Shown here piece after piece: positions 49,401-58,899 of a stretch of 64,000 nucleotides of DNA (the stretch's first letter is position 1; each line of letters starts with the position of its first letter). Origin of the DNA: Hofstenia miamia. Lineage: Eukaryota; Xenacoelomorpha; Acoela; Hofsteniidae. The position numbers were made by a program, and so were the translations under genes. Below the pieces are notes generated by a model. It was not told the origin of the DNA, did no database searches, and saw nothing but the letters and a program-made list of their open reading frames with translations. Location of the stretch: assembly GCA_900660155.1 (NCBI GenBank), contig CABFPE010000032.1:1280652-1344651 (forward strand). The letters run 5' to 3'.

Positions 49401-51350
49401 GTAGTTCCTTTGATTGCTTCCAGTTATCAGCATCAGTTCCTGGGTTGTAAATATCTACTGGAGATTGCACATTTGAGATATTCAGTATGCTGAAATCTTC
49501 GGTTTCCTCACAAGAAATTGGTATCATAGTTTGATATGAAGTAATTAAATCAATGGAATTATGAGCTTCTGGAATTGATGGGGCAGCATCTTTCATATTA
49601 ATCAAAAAATTATCCACTCTGAGTGTTTTCTCCAAAATCAGATAAAGATTTAAATGATTCTCCTTTTCCTTTCGACGTTTTTCAGCACCTGACTTGTGTC
49701 TAAAATATCAAAACATTGTTAAATAAATATAAATAATCTTGTATACATTATCTATAGGCATGGGCACACAAATAAAATAGAGGAATAAAATATAGTGGAT
49801 AAACTAACTTATAAATATTTTTATATACTTTCAAAAGTCCACTGCTTTTTAAATGACTCAGTTCAAAATAAAAAGGACAATTTTTTAAAAAAAAGAGGAA
49901 CATTCAATTGGCTGTGTTTTGTATTATGTATGTATTATGTATTAATTATAGCTCTATACTTCTTCTGTTCTTTTGCGGCCCCCCACTCAGTGCGGGCCCT
50001 TGGGCTAGTGCCCAGGTTAGCCCTTGGGTTAACACAGCCCTGTTTTTAGTGGATATCTTACGAATATATGTATTACACTTTTGCGTTGGTTATGGTGTGG
50101 AAAAACCCATATAACGGCAAGCCTGTCAAGTTTTTTTTAACAACGCCTTTAATGCTTCCAGAAGAGCTAATGTATTTCCGCTTAAAATATTTTTAATCAG
50201 AGAAATTTTTCTTAAATTTTTCCCTGTCACCATTCGAATCTTTCACTTTCAGTTAAACATTCTAGTATTTTCTCCGAATTGATTATCCTGTTTATCTAAA
50301 TTTAAAAAACTTTCACACATACCTCTCCTACTCTCCTCTAGTAAACCTATAACTCCGATATATGTTACATCTGCAATAACATAATCTGTGCATATGCTCG
50401 TATATTCTTCCTTAATTATTATAGTGATTTGTTATGTTTTTTTGTTGATTCATTAAGAAAATTTATTTTTTATAGATAGCCTTCTTTGACCCAGGTAAAA
50501 CACTGCAATTTTCAATTTTACCAGCCGCAGACGACAAAACAGTAAACATTGTTTGAGAATTTTGGCTGTTGTATATACCTTTGAATTACCGAATTTACGA
50601 ACACTATTTATGATAGAATCATTTTTACGAAAAATGAATTTCAAAAAAGAATGTCCGGAAAAAGCACTAAGATCTATATTCCAGTGCAGTATAGTATCTG
50701 TATTTGACTTGTATTCTGCTCCCTTCTTCGTTGAAAGACCCACTTAAACACAGGTATACATATACAGAGGATGTATAAGCGAGCTGAAAAAATCATTACA
50801 AATGGTCGCACTAATAAATCTTCCATTAAATATGAAGTTCAGCTTATAAACTATCAAAATAGTATTTGGACAGCAGAACAAAATTGTCAGTACCCAATAA
50901 ACTTCCATATTCCCCCAAGATGTAATCGATCAAACAAGCTAATTGAAGTAAACTGCAGTTCAACGATTCGGAAGAAACAATATATTTTATGTATGACTAG
51001 TTTTGAAAACAACAAAAAAATTTAACTTTAATAAGCAAATATTTATGTATGTGGTTGTTTTTAAAACTAGGCCTATTTGTGAATAAGAGAATGCAAATAT
51101 TGAAAAAAATATTACCTTAGTATATTTAACTTGGATTCAATTTTATACTAAACTGTTTTAGGTTGGCACAGTTATGGGGCCACCTGTTGGAAGTTTTATA
51201 TACAATTTTGGAGGATACATTATGCCATTTGCTTTTGCTGGAGGTGTTCAAATACTTATCACAATAGCGGCATTTTTTATAATAGAGAGAAAATCCAACG
51301 TTCGAGTCGAAAAAAGCAAGAGTATTTCGTTTCTACGATTTTTTAAAAGC
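40421..51350 (+). CDS. SLC18B1-like MFS transporter, N-terminal half (3 exons)
   Basis: Exon 1 40421-40547 (MRDVLGYIIGVMLFATEGLN, then APFFPLMAEEK), exon 2 42581-42888, exon 3 51162-51350; borders are GT-AG and phases fit (1, then 0, then 0). Exon 1 matches the SLC18-family start with N-...APFFP..A. Exon 2 gives helices 2-4 (VGPFISGIAMILFGVLEWAP, RAVSGIGACFGWAS). Exon 3 has GTVMGPPVGSFIYNFGGYIM, the SLC18 motif C in helix 5, then helix 6. The part between helix 1 and exon 2 lacks the usual motif A loop (G-x-L-x-D/G), but FDTAAFLTSLILIFYM appears to fill helix 2. The model stops after residue 208 at a donor (AGC|GTATGT); no helices 7-12 occur downstream on this strand in the window. The C-terminal half at 10339-11082 minus continues it in phase. 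Intron 2 (8.3 kb) contains the hAT elements. Confidence 0.85.
42889..44790. other. part of transporter intron 2, no gene recognised
   Basis: AT-rich, with a G9 run at about 43060. The segment AAAGTTTCGTTTTAGTATC near 43028 recurs at 54187, a dispersed repeat. The minus-strand ORF at 43844-43485 has no motif. Confidence 0.35.
44950..45625 (+). mobile_element. hAT transposase relic
   Basis: Plus strand 45509-45622 reads VERSFNKYCGILTQKRISMT then KEYLSKHLLIVINNF and a stop. This is the C-terminal hAT dimerisation motif (ERxFS-...-L-...-KR-x-L-...-L). Upstream, 44979-45179 is open for 66 codons (LLNPQKMNQLIDSFFS) and may be transposase. No ends are found. It differs from the two other hAT elements nearby. 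Confidence 0.55.
46444..46998. mobile_element. MITE, CAGACTTGTTAACGAGCC ends (contains assembly duplicate)
   Basis: The left end CAGACTTGTTAACGAGCC and the reverse complement of the right end CAGACTTGTCAACGAGCC match at 17 of 18. The flanks AGTCCCATCCCAT (46431-46443) and AGTGCCATCCCGT (46999-47011) match at 11 of 13, a likely target duplication. The interior consists of GCTCGGCTCGTT-rich subtermini and AT-rich middle. An N at 46730 separates two copies of the interior (46521-46729, 46731-46970), the left one 33 bp shorter, so the true element is likely nearer 330-350 bp. Confidence 0.75.
47133..50042 (-). mobile_element. hAT element (ZMYM/TTF type) with perfect 8-bp target duplications
   Basis: 2910 bp. 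The ends are CAGGGCCGTG and its near inverse CACAGCCCTG, flanked by TTTTTAGT on both sides (47125-47132, 50043-50050), identical 8-mers. The minus strand codes, N to C: a leader (49635-49390), a TTF-type zinc finger with FCKMDSPFSCSGFSDWKRLH (49179-48991), a gap with broken frame, the catalytic core (48866-48411) with VLRDNAANMAGCYQALQARI and PCATHSLNLVG, and the dimerisation domain (47665-47291) with LFPNIDIIFRIYLSM and RSFSKLKFVKNDLRS. This order matches the hAT transposases that gave rise to zinc-finger MYM-type 5-like proteins. Frameshifts and stops (at least three) make it inactive, but the ends are intact, so the age is moderate. It sits in intron 2 of the transporter half gene. Confidence 0.9.
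50051..51161. other. end of transporter intron 2
   Basis: Two ORFs (50453-50743 minus, 50771-51025 plus) lack recognisable domains. The plus ORF has YPINFHIPPRC followed by IEVNCSS, which faintly recalls an arrestin-like strand pattern, too weak to call. Confidence 0.3.
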
Positions 51351-51615
51351 GTATGTAATATGTATTACATTTCAATAATTTGTAAGTTTGCAAGCAGAAA
51401 CTTGAAAAAATTTCTTCAAAAAATGAAAATTCTGAGACTGGTACAAACATACAACTTATATAATACTTGCTACCAAACGGGAAAATATGTAAACTTCTAA
51501 CAATATATTTTCCAAAAAATAAAAAACAATAAATATATATATATATACCTGTATATATATATACAGCACACTTACATGTATATAGATACTTTATATTTTA
51601 AAGAAAATACTTTAC

Positions 51616-52045
51616 GATATGAAACAAACTTTTTTGTTTCCTTGACCCACTTTGCAAGATTCGAAAACGAAGATTCGTTTGTGACATCAAACACTAATAG
51701 ACATAAATCGGCATCTTCATAGAGTTCGTTGCGAGTATCGCGATAGCATTGAGATCCTGAGAGATCCCATATATTTATTCGCAACTCTTCACCATCGAAC
51801 TTTAAAAGTTTGAAACCGTAATCGGCACCTACCGTCGGAATGTAATCTGCTTTATATGGAGCGTCGCAAAATGCCTTTATAATAGAAGTTTTTCCGACAT
51901 TCGATTCCCCGGCAAACACAATTTTTACCCACTTTATTCCTTTCGACTTTTTTTCGCATTCGCTGTAAATACATTCAATGTTGTTGATGAAAATTTGTTC
52001 GTTTGATTGATCAGTCATCATGTTGAAACGTGATTTTATTGCCAA
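51616..52045 (-). CDS. RBJ/DNAJC27-like small GTPase, first exon
   Basis: Minus strand from the ATG at 52045 (another at 52021). An N-terminal extension of about 38 residues, then WVKIVFAGESNVGKTSIIK with the P-loop GESNVGKTS at residues 46-54, switch I DYIPTVGADYGFK (T71), IWDLSGSQ (switch II, D94-G97), and RNELYEDADLCLLVFDVTNE. The pattern 'RNE-YxD' and the lack of the usual Gln after DxxG match DNAJC27 (RBJ), a Ras-like GTPase with a C-terminal J domain that influences MEK/ERK signalling in vertebrates. The exon probably ends at a GT (C|GTAAAGT) at 51615; the reading frame continues to a stop near 51572. The NKxD (G4), SAK (G5) and J-domain exons are not found further left. A Rab of another subfamily is possible. 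Confidence 0.7.
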
Positions 52046-53011
52046 AATTGTGAATGCATGTGTGTTAACACGACTGAATCTGACTGTTTTGTATTTAGAA
52101 AATTATAACAGATTGTTGGTAAATTTGAAGTACTAAAACATAACATTTATTATTCAAATAGTATACAATAGGTCTTCACTAAAACGCAATGGTGTTTTGC
52201 GGGAAAATCAATTTTGACCTTAGCCGGCCGTTATGCTTTAGCCGTAGCAGCTAACGGCCGCTTTTTTGCTGTAGTCGGCGTCTTCTACTACTATAAAGTG
52301 AAATACTACAATTTTCAATGGAATGATTAAGGTATTTGTCATAGTTCAAACAATTAAAGAAATGCGTCAAAGCGACTAAGTTTTAAAAACAAAAAAATCA
52401 AAATAAAAATCATGGAAATATATTGTTCATCTTAATGTTCAGAAAAGAATCTTAGCTGGGATTTTGGCCGTGGTGGTTTGACCTTAGTTGGCCGTTGACA
52501 ATTCACTCATAACACCAATCTGGATATAGACCACAATGCACTGTGAAAGAAAACACTGAAATTCATGAATCTCCATGTAAGCAACGGCATTGAATTCAAG
52601 TTCCAATAGCAGAAATTTCATATTCTTGCTGAGGACATTTCCATAGGAATTAATATAATAGGTTTTCGTTATCAATTATCAAATGATGATTTATTCAGTG
52701 ATAGACGAAATTGGAAGCGTTAGGGAGAAACAGTTCTGCGAATCATTTTTTCAAAACCTTTATCAACTAATGCCAAATTAACTTCCACAATAAAATTAAC
52801 TTGGTGTTGTTGAAATTTCACATTAAAAGTAAAAGTAATAAATCAATCTTTGTTGAAAAATCATTTTATCATCATTAGATTTCAATACAAAAACGAACAA
52901 TTTTTTTGAGAAAAATTACAAAAGCATAGCATAAAGCAATGACATTATGAGATATAGTACATTGAATTAACCGCAAATATATCACTTTGAAAGCGTTGAT
53001 CGAGATTGAAT
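52046..53011. other. intergenic spacer with GC hairpin
   Basis: Lies between the starts/ends of two minus-strand genes and holds the hairpin at 52225-52260 and the repeat TTTGACCTTAGYYGGCCGTT (52214 and 52477). Nothing else is recognised. Confidence 0.4.
52225..52260. repeat. GC-rich inverted repeat
   Basis: CGGCCGTTA (52225-52233) pairs with TAACGGCCG (52252-52260), 9-bp stem with an 18-base loop, in otherwise AT-rich DNA about 180 bases upstream of the GTPase start. Confidence 0.7.
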
Positions 53012-53947
53012 TTACTTTGGAAATACTTTTTTTCCAAAAAATATTTTCCTTGCTTCCTTTTTGAAGTGACTACTTTGTAGAGTATATATCAGCGGGTTTA
53101 ATGCAGACGAAAAGTATATTAAGTGCCTAACAATAATTCCAGGCAATAAATCATATGATATGTTCCAACCCAGGTTATAATTATCATTTAATTCAAACAA
53201 GAAAACGTAGAAAATATCTGGCAAACTTAATACAGTTACTGTAAAAACAATAGCAAAGGACATTCGTGTATTTTTCTTGCTTGTATTGCATTTTTTTGAT
53301 ATTGATTTTTTAAAAATAAAGTACCAGATAATCTTGACATACAATATGTATATTACCGCTATCGCAGGTAAGCACGTTATGCTAGAGATCCATAATAACA
53401 CTAAGTTTTTGGATTTTAACTTTCGATGTACACTATACAAGCAACCATTAATTTCTTCATCATATGTCTCAAATGAGAGTTCCAACGACAAAAACATAAA
53501 ACCTAGCATTTGCACTAATGCTATTGTTGTTATTTTCCAAATCTTCTTCTTTACGAGTGTATTATAAAATATTGGGTAGAAAATGCATATATATCTGTCT
53601 ACTGTAATTAATAATACATGCAGAATTGAATTAAGTTCCATTGCAAGCTCAATGAATCCACTGTTTACAAAGGTACAGTAGAAATTTCCCAACATTCCTG
53701 TTGGAATAAATATAATAAGGTCAATTGTGTGCAGATAGAACGTCTTCATAAGAACTATATTGTCGCAAAGAGCCAAACTCGCAAACGTAACATTACTAAA
53801 CGTTCTTCGAAATTCCTTTGATAAAACGAACACCAACAGAATCAATGTGTTTAAGGGTACACCAACTGCAGATGTTAGGGATATATAAGAAAGGGTGAGA
53901 ATGGATTCCTTGTCTTCGAAATCTAGAGTGAAATTTGATTGCATCAT
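53012..53947 (-). CDS. rhodopsin-family (class A) G protein-coupled receptor
   Basis: Intronless, 311 residues, seven hydrophobic segments. Family marks: N33 in TM1 (PLNTLILL), LALCD in TM2 (D62), C91 at the top of TM3 with a partner C169 in the second extracellular loop, DRY at 117-119 (VDRYICIFYP), and NPLIY at 284-288 followed by a short basic tail with no palmitoylation Cys evident. TM6 has LSLPDIFYVF with the Pro but no CWxP tryptophan. An N-glycosylation site (NFT) is at residue 5. The N-terminus is short and the third loop is compact (KKSISKKCNTSKKNTR), so a peptide or small-molecule receptor is likely; the ligand cannot be named. The frame is intact from ATG to stop. A first 5' UTR exon may exist. 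Confidence 0.9.
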   Translation of the reverse strand: MMQSNFTLDFEDKESILTLSYISLTSAVGVPLNTLILLVFVLSKEFRRTFSNVTFASLALCDNIVLMKTFYLHTIDLIIFIPTGMLGNFYCTFVNSGFIELAMELNSILHVLLITVDRYICIFYPIFYNTLVKKKIWKITTIALVQMLGFMFLSLELSFETYDEEINGCLYSVHRKLKSKNLVLLWISSITCLPAIAVIYILYVKIIWYFIFKKSISKKCNTSKKNTRMSFAIVFTVTVLSLPDIFYVFLFELNDNYNLGWNISYDLLPGIIVRHLIYFSSALNPLIYTLQSSHFKKEARKIFFGKKVFPK

Positions 53948-54640
53948 TTCATAAAATACATTAAAATAATATGGAAATTACAAGGTCTGCAAATCAATTA
54001 AAATTAATGCATAAATTGGTGTGTATTCGTCTCAATTGAACCGATGTAATGATTAATAAAAGCATTCAATTCTCCAATTAATGCGTATTTTCTATCTGCT
54101 CATTTTTTGAATAGTAAAAAATAATAATGTCATTACATTTCTGAACATTGTAAATGCACAGTGCTAATATGGAGAATCTTTGTGCAAAGTTTCGTTTTAG
54201 TATCATAATTCAGAGTTAGCAAATTGCCTCCTCAGACTGAGGAGGCCAAAAAAGCCAAGTTGAATAGGGTCATGTTGAGATCCTGCATATGTATTGAAAG
54301 ATTTCAATTATTTTCAATTGTTGAAATCTAAAAAACGAACTCTGTGATAAATTTATCATTAACCTTAACTGCGTGGGCATTTAATAGATTTTTTTATGGT
54401 TTTTAGAAAAAAAAGGTTGGATGTTTATGAATGATAAAGACAGGTAATCGACACTGCTATTTTTAGATATTTGCTATTTAACTTTATAAAAACAAGTTCA
54501 TTGAAAAACTTCTATAGCAGATATCAATAGCTGTTATGCCATACCAAAAATTGTAAAATGCTACATGAAATTGAACCTTAATTTTACGTTGTGGGCATAA
54601 ATTTCTCACATTTTCTCCTAAATTTCTCAAAAGCGGGAAA
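53948..54640. other. AT-rich spacer with a 21-bp palindrome
   Basis: Contains the palindrome at 54226-54246 and a second copy of the AAAGTTTCGTTTTAGTATC repeat (54187). No gene. Confidence 0.4.
54226..54246. repeat. perfect 21-bp palindrome GCCTCCTCAG-A-CTGAGGAGGC
   Basis: Ten perfect pairs around one base, GC-rich. Confidence 0.8.
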
Positions 54641-55130
54641 GGCATGGCCTGTGAAACAATTAATTTTTCAAAGAGCACCAGAACTAGTTCCCAATGTAAG
54701 CATAACTTTGAAAGGACAAATATATCTGGGTTCCTTATTGGATCAGAGCATTACGTAAGGCATTATGTTGAACAGAAAATTGACAATGGTTCTTAGATAT
54801 GATAAAATGGCTGAAATAGCATGCACTGAACCCATCTAGTTTATACTGTGTATAGAAATGTTTTACAATGTAAATGGTAATTTTTAATGAGAACAATTCC
54901 TGAGATCAACATAGAATTAAGAAAACTGGAACATATAATACTTTATTGAGAGGAATTATATTCGCCCATATATTTTCTTGAGAATGCATGAATAATATGG
55001 GCGAATAAAGTGCAAATTGCCCCAAAATTAACAAACATTTCCTTTGAAGAAAGGCAGCTCTACAATGCGTGCTGCTTCACGATGCAGAAAGATTTCGTAA
55101 CAGCATCAAAACGCATGCTAATTTAGAGCA
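54640..55130 (+). mobile_element. retrotransposon pol fossil, family unassigned
   Basis: Plus-strand translation resembles the region behind the RT core seen in multicopy retroelement proteins (blocks ITLKGQIYLGSLL, MAEIACTEPI and a later arginine-rich segment). It is broken, with no ends visible. It is treated as an old fossil. Confidence 0.4.
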
Positions 55131-56593
55131 GTGCTAAAAATATTTTTTATGCCATTTATTAAGAGCACGCAAAGTCAATTTTCGTAAGGGATCGCGCGGC
55201 AGAATTATTTCGTGTAATGACACAATTTTAGCTCAACAGTAGGGTCAGCAAGAATAATAGATGTAGTCGAAGGTAGAAAATCTTCATTCATATGCTATCA
55301 ACAACCTTAAATATTTGTTGGCAGGTCGAGGTCGTATCTTAAACAAGGGAAATTATACATATTTGAAGCAATAAATTAATAAATACCATTGCACTGTTGT
55401 ACATATAGTAAATAAAAACTAATACACTGTTACAATTACAATAGAATATTGCGGTTAAGTGAATGCAATAGACGTTAATATTGACATTAACACCAACAAA
55501 ATCATCTTTGCATATGAAGCTATGTTGTAAATGTCCAAGGTATCCATTTCACTCATTTTGATTTCTACTACCGAAAATAGCATTGTATTTAGAGCTGGTA
55601 CGGGAAACCGCTAAGCCTACAAATTTTGTTTTATATATTATACTCATTTCCTTTTTCCAAGACTTGTTTTTAGTAAACTGGATCTGTGGAAATCCCATGG
55701 ATTAGGATAAAAAAAATCAATCCATATATATATATATATATAACTTGTATATAAAATTCATATTAATTAATTATAAACTTCAAAGAAATGGTTTTAAGAA
55801 TTTTTATCCTCTAACACCAACAACAAGTAATAATTCTATATTCAGAGCCTGTATGGCCGTCTCGTGGCGATAGTAAAGAAGCTCGTTCCCGTACACCCTT
55901 GTTCGTGCTCGATACGGACCCTACCCCCGATTATAGGAGTTCAAGCATGTATCTCAAAGATGGAAGCGCAAAGTTATTTAAGAGACTATATTATGCCTAT
56001 ATCCACACTATGAAGTAAGCATTATTGAGAATGACCGTAGTCCCTCAAAATTTAATGAAGAAAATATATACTCAAATGGTGTTTATAAATAAGAATTTAA
56101 TAATAAATTTAGAACTTTATGAATGAATTGAAATCTAGTCTATATTGTTGGATCGGTATGAAATCAGCTAACTCTTCTAGCTTATTGAGGGTTTCGAGTC
56201 GATGCATAGATTTAACGATTTATTCTTAATTACATTTATTATTAATTGATGTTTTTTTAAATTTAACATTTATTCAATTTTTGGTTTTCTTAATTCTTTA
56301 TGCCAAAGAATATGGAAAAGTGCAACTGGAAGTGTCTCCGGATATTAATAGTGTGGGAATTTTAGATCACATGAAGCATTGATAAAAACAATTTACAGGT
56401 CGAATTTTATAGATAAAGCTTGAAGAGGCTATACAGACATTGAAAAAATGACTGGGTCACTCAGAAAATAGCTGCAGTATATAGAGAAAAGCCTTGAAGA
56501 ATAAATAATTCATCCAATGTTTCAGTTATTTAGAGAACTACTTCACGAGCTCCTAAATTATTACAGAAATCTACTTCCAAAAGATCATGTGTT
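55131..56593. other. AT-rich stretch, no gene recognised
   Basis: Contains (TA)n at about 55722-55742 and a GC-richer patch at 55845-55960 (GCCGTCTCGTGGCGATAG) without a recognisable gene or tRNA fold. Confidence 0.35.
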
Positions 56594-57073
56594 TTGTTGA
56601 GAAATTTGGGGAACACGTTTTTATATCACTATACATGTTCTAGTAGTAGAAATTCTCTTCCTAGAGATTCTGTTGAGGAAAATCTGGCTAAGGAAAGAAC
56701 TTTTATAAATTCATCATATTTACATGATAAGATTATTGTATTTTTACATGGATCAGACGATAAAATCATTCTTCTAAAGGTTACAAGCAGATTATGCAGA
56801 AATACGCTGTGCAAACAGAAACATAAGCGTGATAATAATCCTGTCAAAAATTCCATATTTGTCAGCCTAAAACCAGTAAATGTGTTAATGTTTAAAAGTA
56901 TGCCTCATTTTTCATATCTTTGTCCACAGCATGAACCTTTATGCTTTAAGTTTAACGAAATTTGCAAAGCCGATATCAATTTTCAAGCAGAGATCAAAAC
57001 TGCATTTGTTTGTGCTAATTTTACTGAATTATGTTACCTTCAGATGTATGAAATGCAAGGTTTTTTGGAGTAA
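56594..57073 (+). CDS. unrecognised ORF, 159 codons
   Basis: One of the longer uninterrupted frames in this part of the window. It is Cys-rich (10 Cys) with SSSRNSLPRDSVEENLAKER near the start, YLHDKIIVFLHGSDDKIILL, and a late segment CPQHEPLCFKFNEIC. No domain is recognised. The annotated start may be arbitrary, since the frame could be an exon; no strong acceptor or donor was found. It may be decayed transposon coding sequence or chance. Confidence 0.2.
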   Translation: MLRNLGNTFLYHYTCSSSRNSLPRDSVEENLAKERTFINSSYLHDKIIVFLHGSDDKIILLKVTSRLCRNTLCKQKHKRDNNPVKNSIFVSLKPVNVLMFKSMPHFSYLCPQHEPLCFKFNEICKADINFQAEIKTAFVCANFTELCYLQMYEMQGFLE

Positions 57074-57544
57074 TCAAAGTATGGAAAAAGTATGATAATA
57101 CTGAATCGACGTTATTTTGATGTTTCTCCCTTACACTATTATTATAGATTGTGTTATATGCTGAATTTCTCAAATAAATCGTTCTTCACTATCTAATGCC
57201 TACTATAAGTATTCGAGTTTTTGCTTTTTTCTTTTTCTTTTAACTACTTGTTAAGTTCTAATAATAAGTAAATTAGTTTTAAGTGAAACGTCGGACCCAC
57301 CAATACCACGTTATGCGAGCAAAATTGCCTGGGTAAAAATAGTTGCCGCTGAAAGAAATATTGACATCTATTACCAATACATATGTGCGAACTCAAAGCA
57401 ACATAATGTAAACACCCAATTGTTTTGGGCAGAATATGACAGCACTTCTAAAAATATCTATTTTTGTGTGTGCTTTTTACGTAACGTCCGACACTACAGA
57501 GGATAATTTATATTTGTTTTTAGATTCCATGAACATATAAGAAA
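57074..57544. other. spacer, no gene
   Basis: CGTCGGAC (57291) and GTCCGACA (57487) are inverted relative to each other and might be ends of a small element; this is unsupported otherwise. Confidence 0.3.
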
Positions 57545-57710
57545 AAAACGGATCCCGGTTCATATGGATGTGGGACAATTAAGCTTGAAAAAGCTGTAAC
57601 CGCAGTTTTAACTGGAGATACAACACTATGAGACACAGTGAAGTATTATGGTTTTTGCAGAAACTAACTTAAGGCGTCATGTTTACAACCCAAATACACA
57701 AAAGGTCGGG
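57545..57710 (+). pseudogene. psq-type HTH of a pogo-like transposase, broken
   Basis: Plus strand reads KKTDPGSYGCGTIKLEKAVT then AVLTGDTTL, a stop, and DTVKYYGF. After a one-base frame change the segment TNLRRHVYNPNTQK follows. This is the pipsqueak-type helix-turn-helix found at the N-terminus of pogo/Tigger transposases and some host proteins (AV-AV--G--S-R-AA--Y-I---TL-RHV-NPN). The ORF that follows (57710-58087) has no DDE motif I can see. Confidence 0.55.
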
Positions 57711-58685
57711 TGCAACGCCGATTTTTACAGGGGAAGAAGTGCTTGAAAAATGAATTCTCTTCATGTCATGAAAGGATCAACTACGTGTTAGAAAAGCACA
57801 AAATGTATCTACGGCACTCGAAAAAAATCAACAAATATTTTCTTGATTTTGAGAAAATTCTTGACAGGCTTGGCATTATTAATATTCCTGAACTGATACC
57901 TGTACAATTCAGAGATGGAAGTGGGGCAGATTTTTGTGAACTGCCCTGCCCACCTCACAGAATTTGTGTCCTGCCCCATTTCCATGTGTTGGCACCTGCC
58001 CCACGCATTATATTCTACCGCCCTAAATTGGTCTACTTAAAAATTCTCTGCGCCAAAACTTCTTACGACATTTTATTGCCTCGATAAAGGAACACCACCC
58101 AGGCGAAATACATTTATTACCTCATTCATAGGAGGTAAATTGTAGGTTCCTCAGACTTTTTAATAGAAGATACAAATACCTTATAAAGCGTGAAATTCGG
58201 ATGAAATGTATGCTTCTCACCTTTTAGAGACCATTATTAAAAAATTATAGAAAAAATATTTAAGTTGAATTCCTTCCGAAAATTTTAAGTTGCTAAATAT
58301 AGTGCTAGCATTTTTCAAATACTTGTTGTAAAGATTTAAATTACAGCATGTTAAAATAGCTTAAAATTATAGTGTAGATAGACTGTTTTAAATGCTTTGA
58401 GGTTCAAAGTGACATTATGTAAACACTGCAATTTGAATGTCTTTAACCTTTTATCGTAGACGATTGTCATAGACATTTATTGATAGATGCTCTGCACGAC
58501 AATGTGGTCACACTTTTTCTAGATCCCGGCGGTATGCTGATACTGCTCTATTTCAGCAATACCAAAAAACAATGATGCCGCGGTATATTGCCTAAAAATT
58601 ACATTATTTTTGTGTGCAAGCCTGCAGATCGATGTTTGCAATATGAAGACAGAATATTTCTGGCCGATATATATATACATACATA
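57711..58685. other. stretch with an unrecognised ORF
   Basis: 57710-58087 is open on the plus strand for 125 codons; its second half is Cys/Pro-rich (CELPCPPHRICVLPHFHV). No family is recognised. It may be the degraded remainder of the pogo-like gene. The rest is non-coding. Confidence 0.25.
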
Positions 58686-58714
58686 CAGTGTTGTGCATAA
58701 GTACCCGGACACTT
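58686..58714. repeat. orphan Tc1-type terminal repeat
   Basis: CAGTGTTGTGCATAAGTACC at a TA, continuing CGGACACTT, has the form of a Tc1-like inverted terminal repeat. No partner end or transposase is found downstream. Confidence 0.35.
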
Positions 58715-58899
58715 AATTTGTTTGCAGTGATGAACACTATAGCTTTGATTTTTTGCAGGTTTATCCTAACATTGTGAATTCAAATTTCTCCTTAATTTTT
58801 ATATATTTTTGATTTATTTATTTAATTCTTTTGTTTTTTGGAAATCAAGTGATTAACATTTACAAAGAATTAAAGCAATAGATGGAAATTAACTTGGTT

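Noticed and set aside
50771-51025. Plus-strand ORF with a faint arrestin-like pattern
   Set aside because: Only one short block (YPINFHIPPRC) resembles arrestins; no second block or exon partner.
55845-55960. GC-richer patch considered as a small RNA gene
   Set aside because: No tRNA, 5S or snRNA motif could be fitted by eye.
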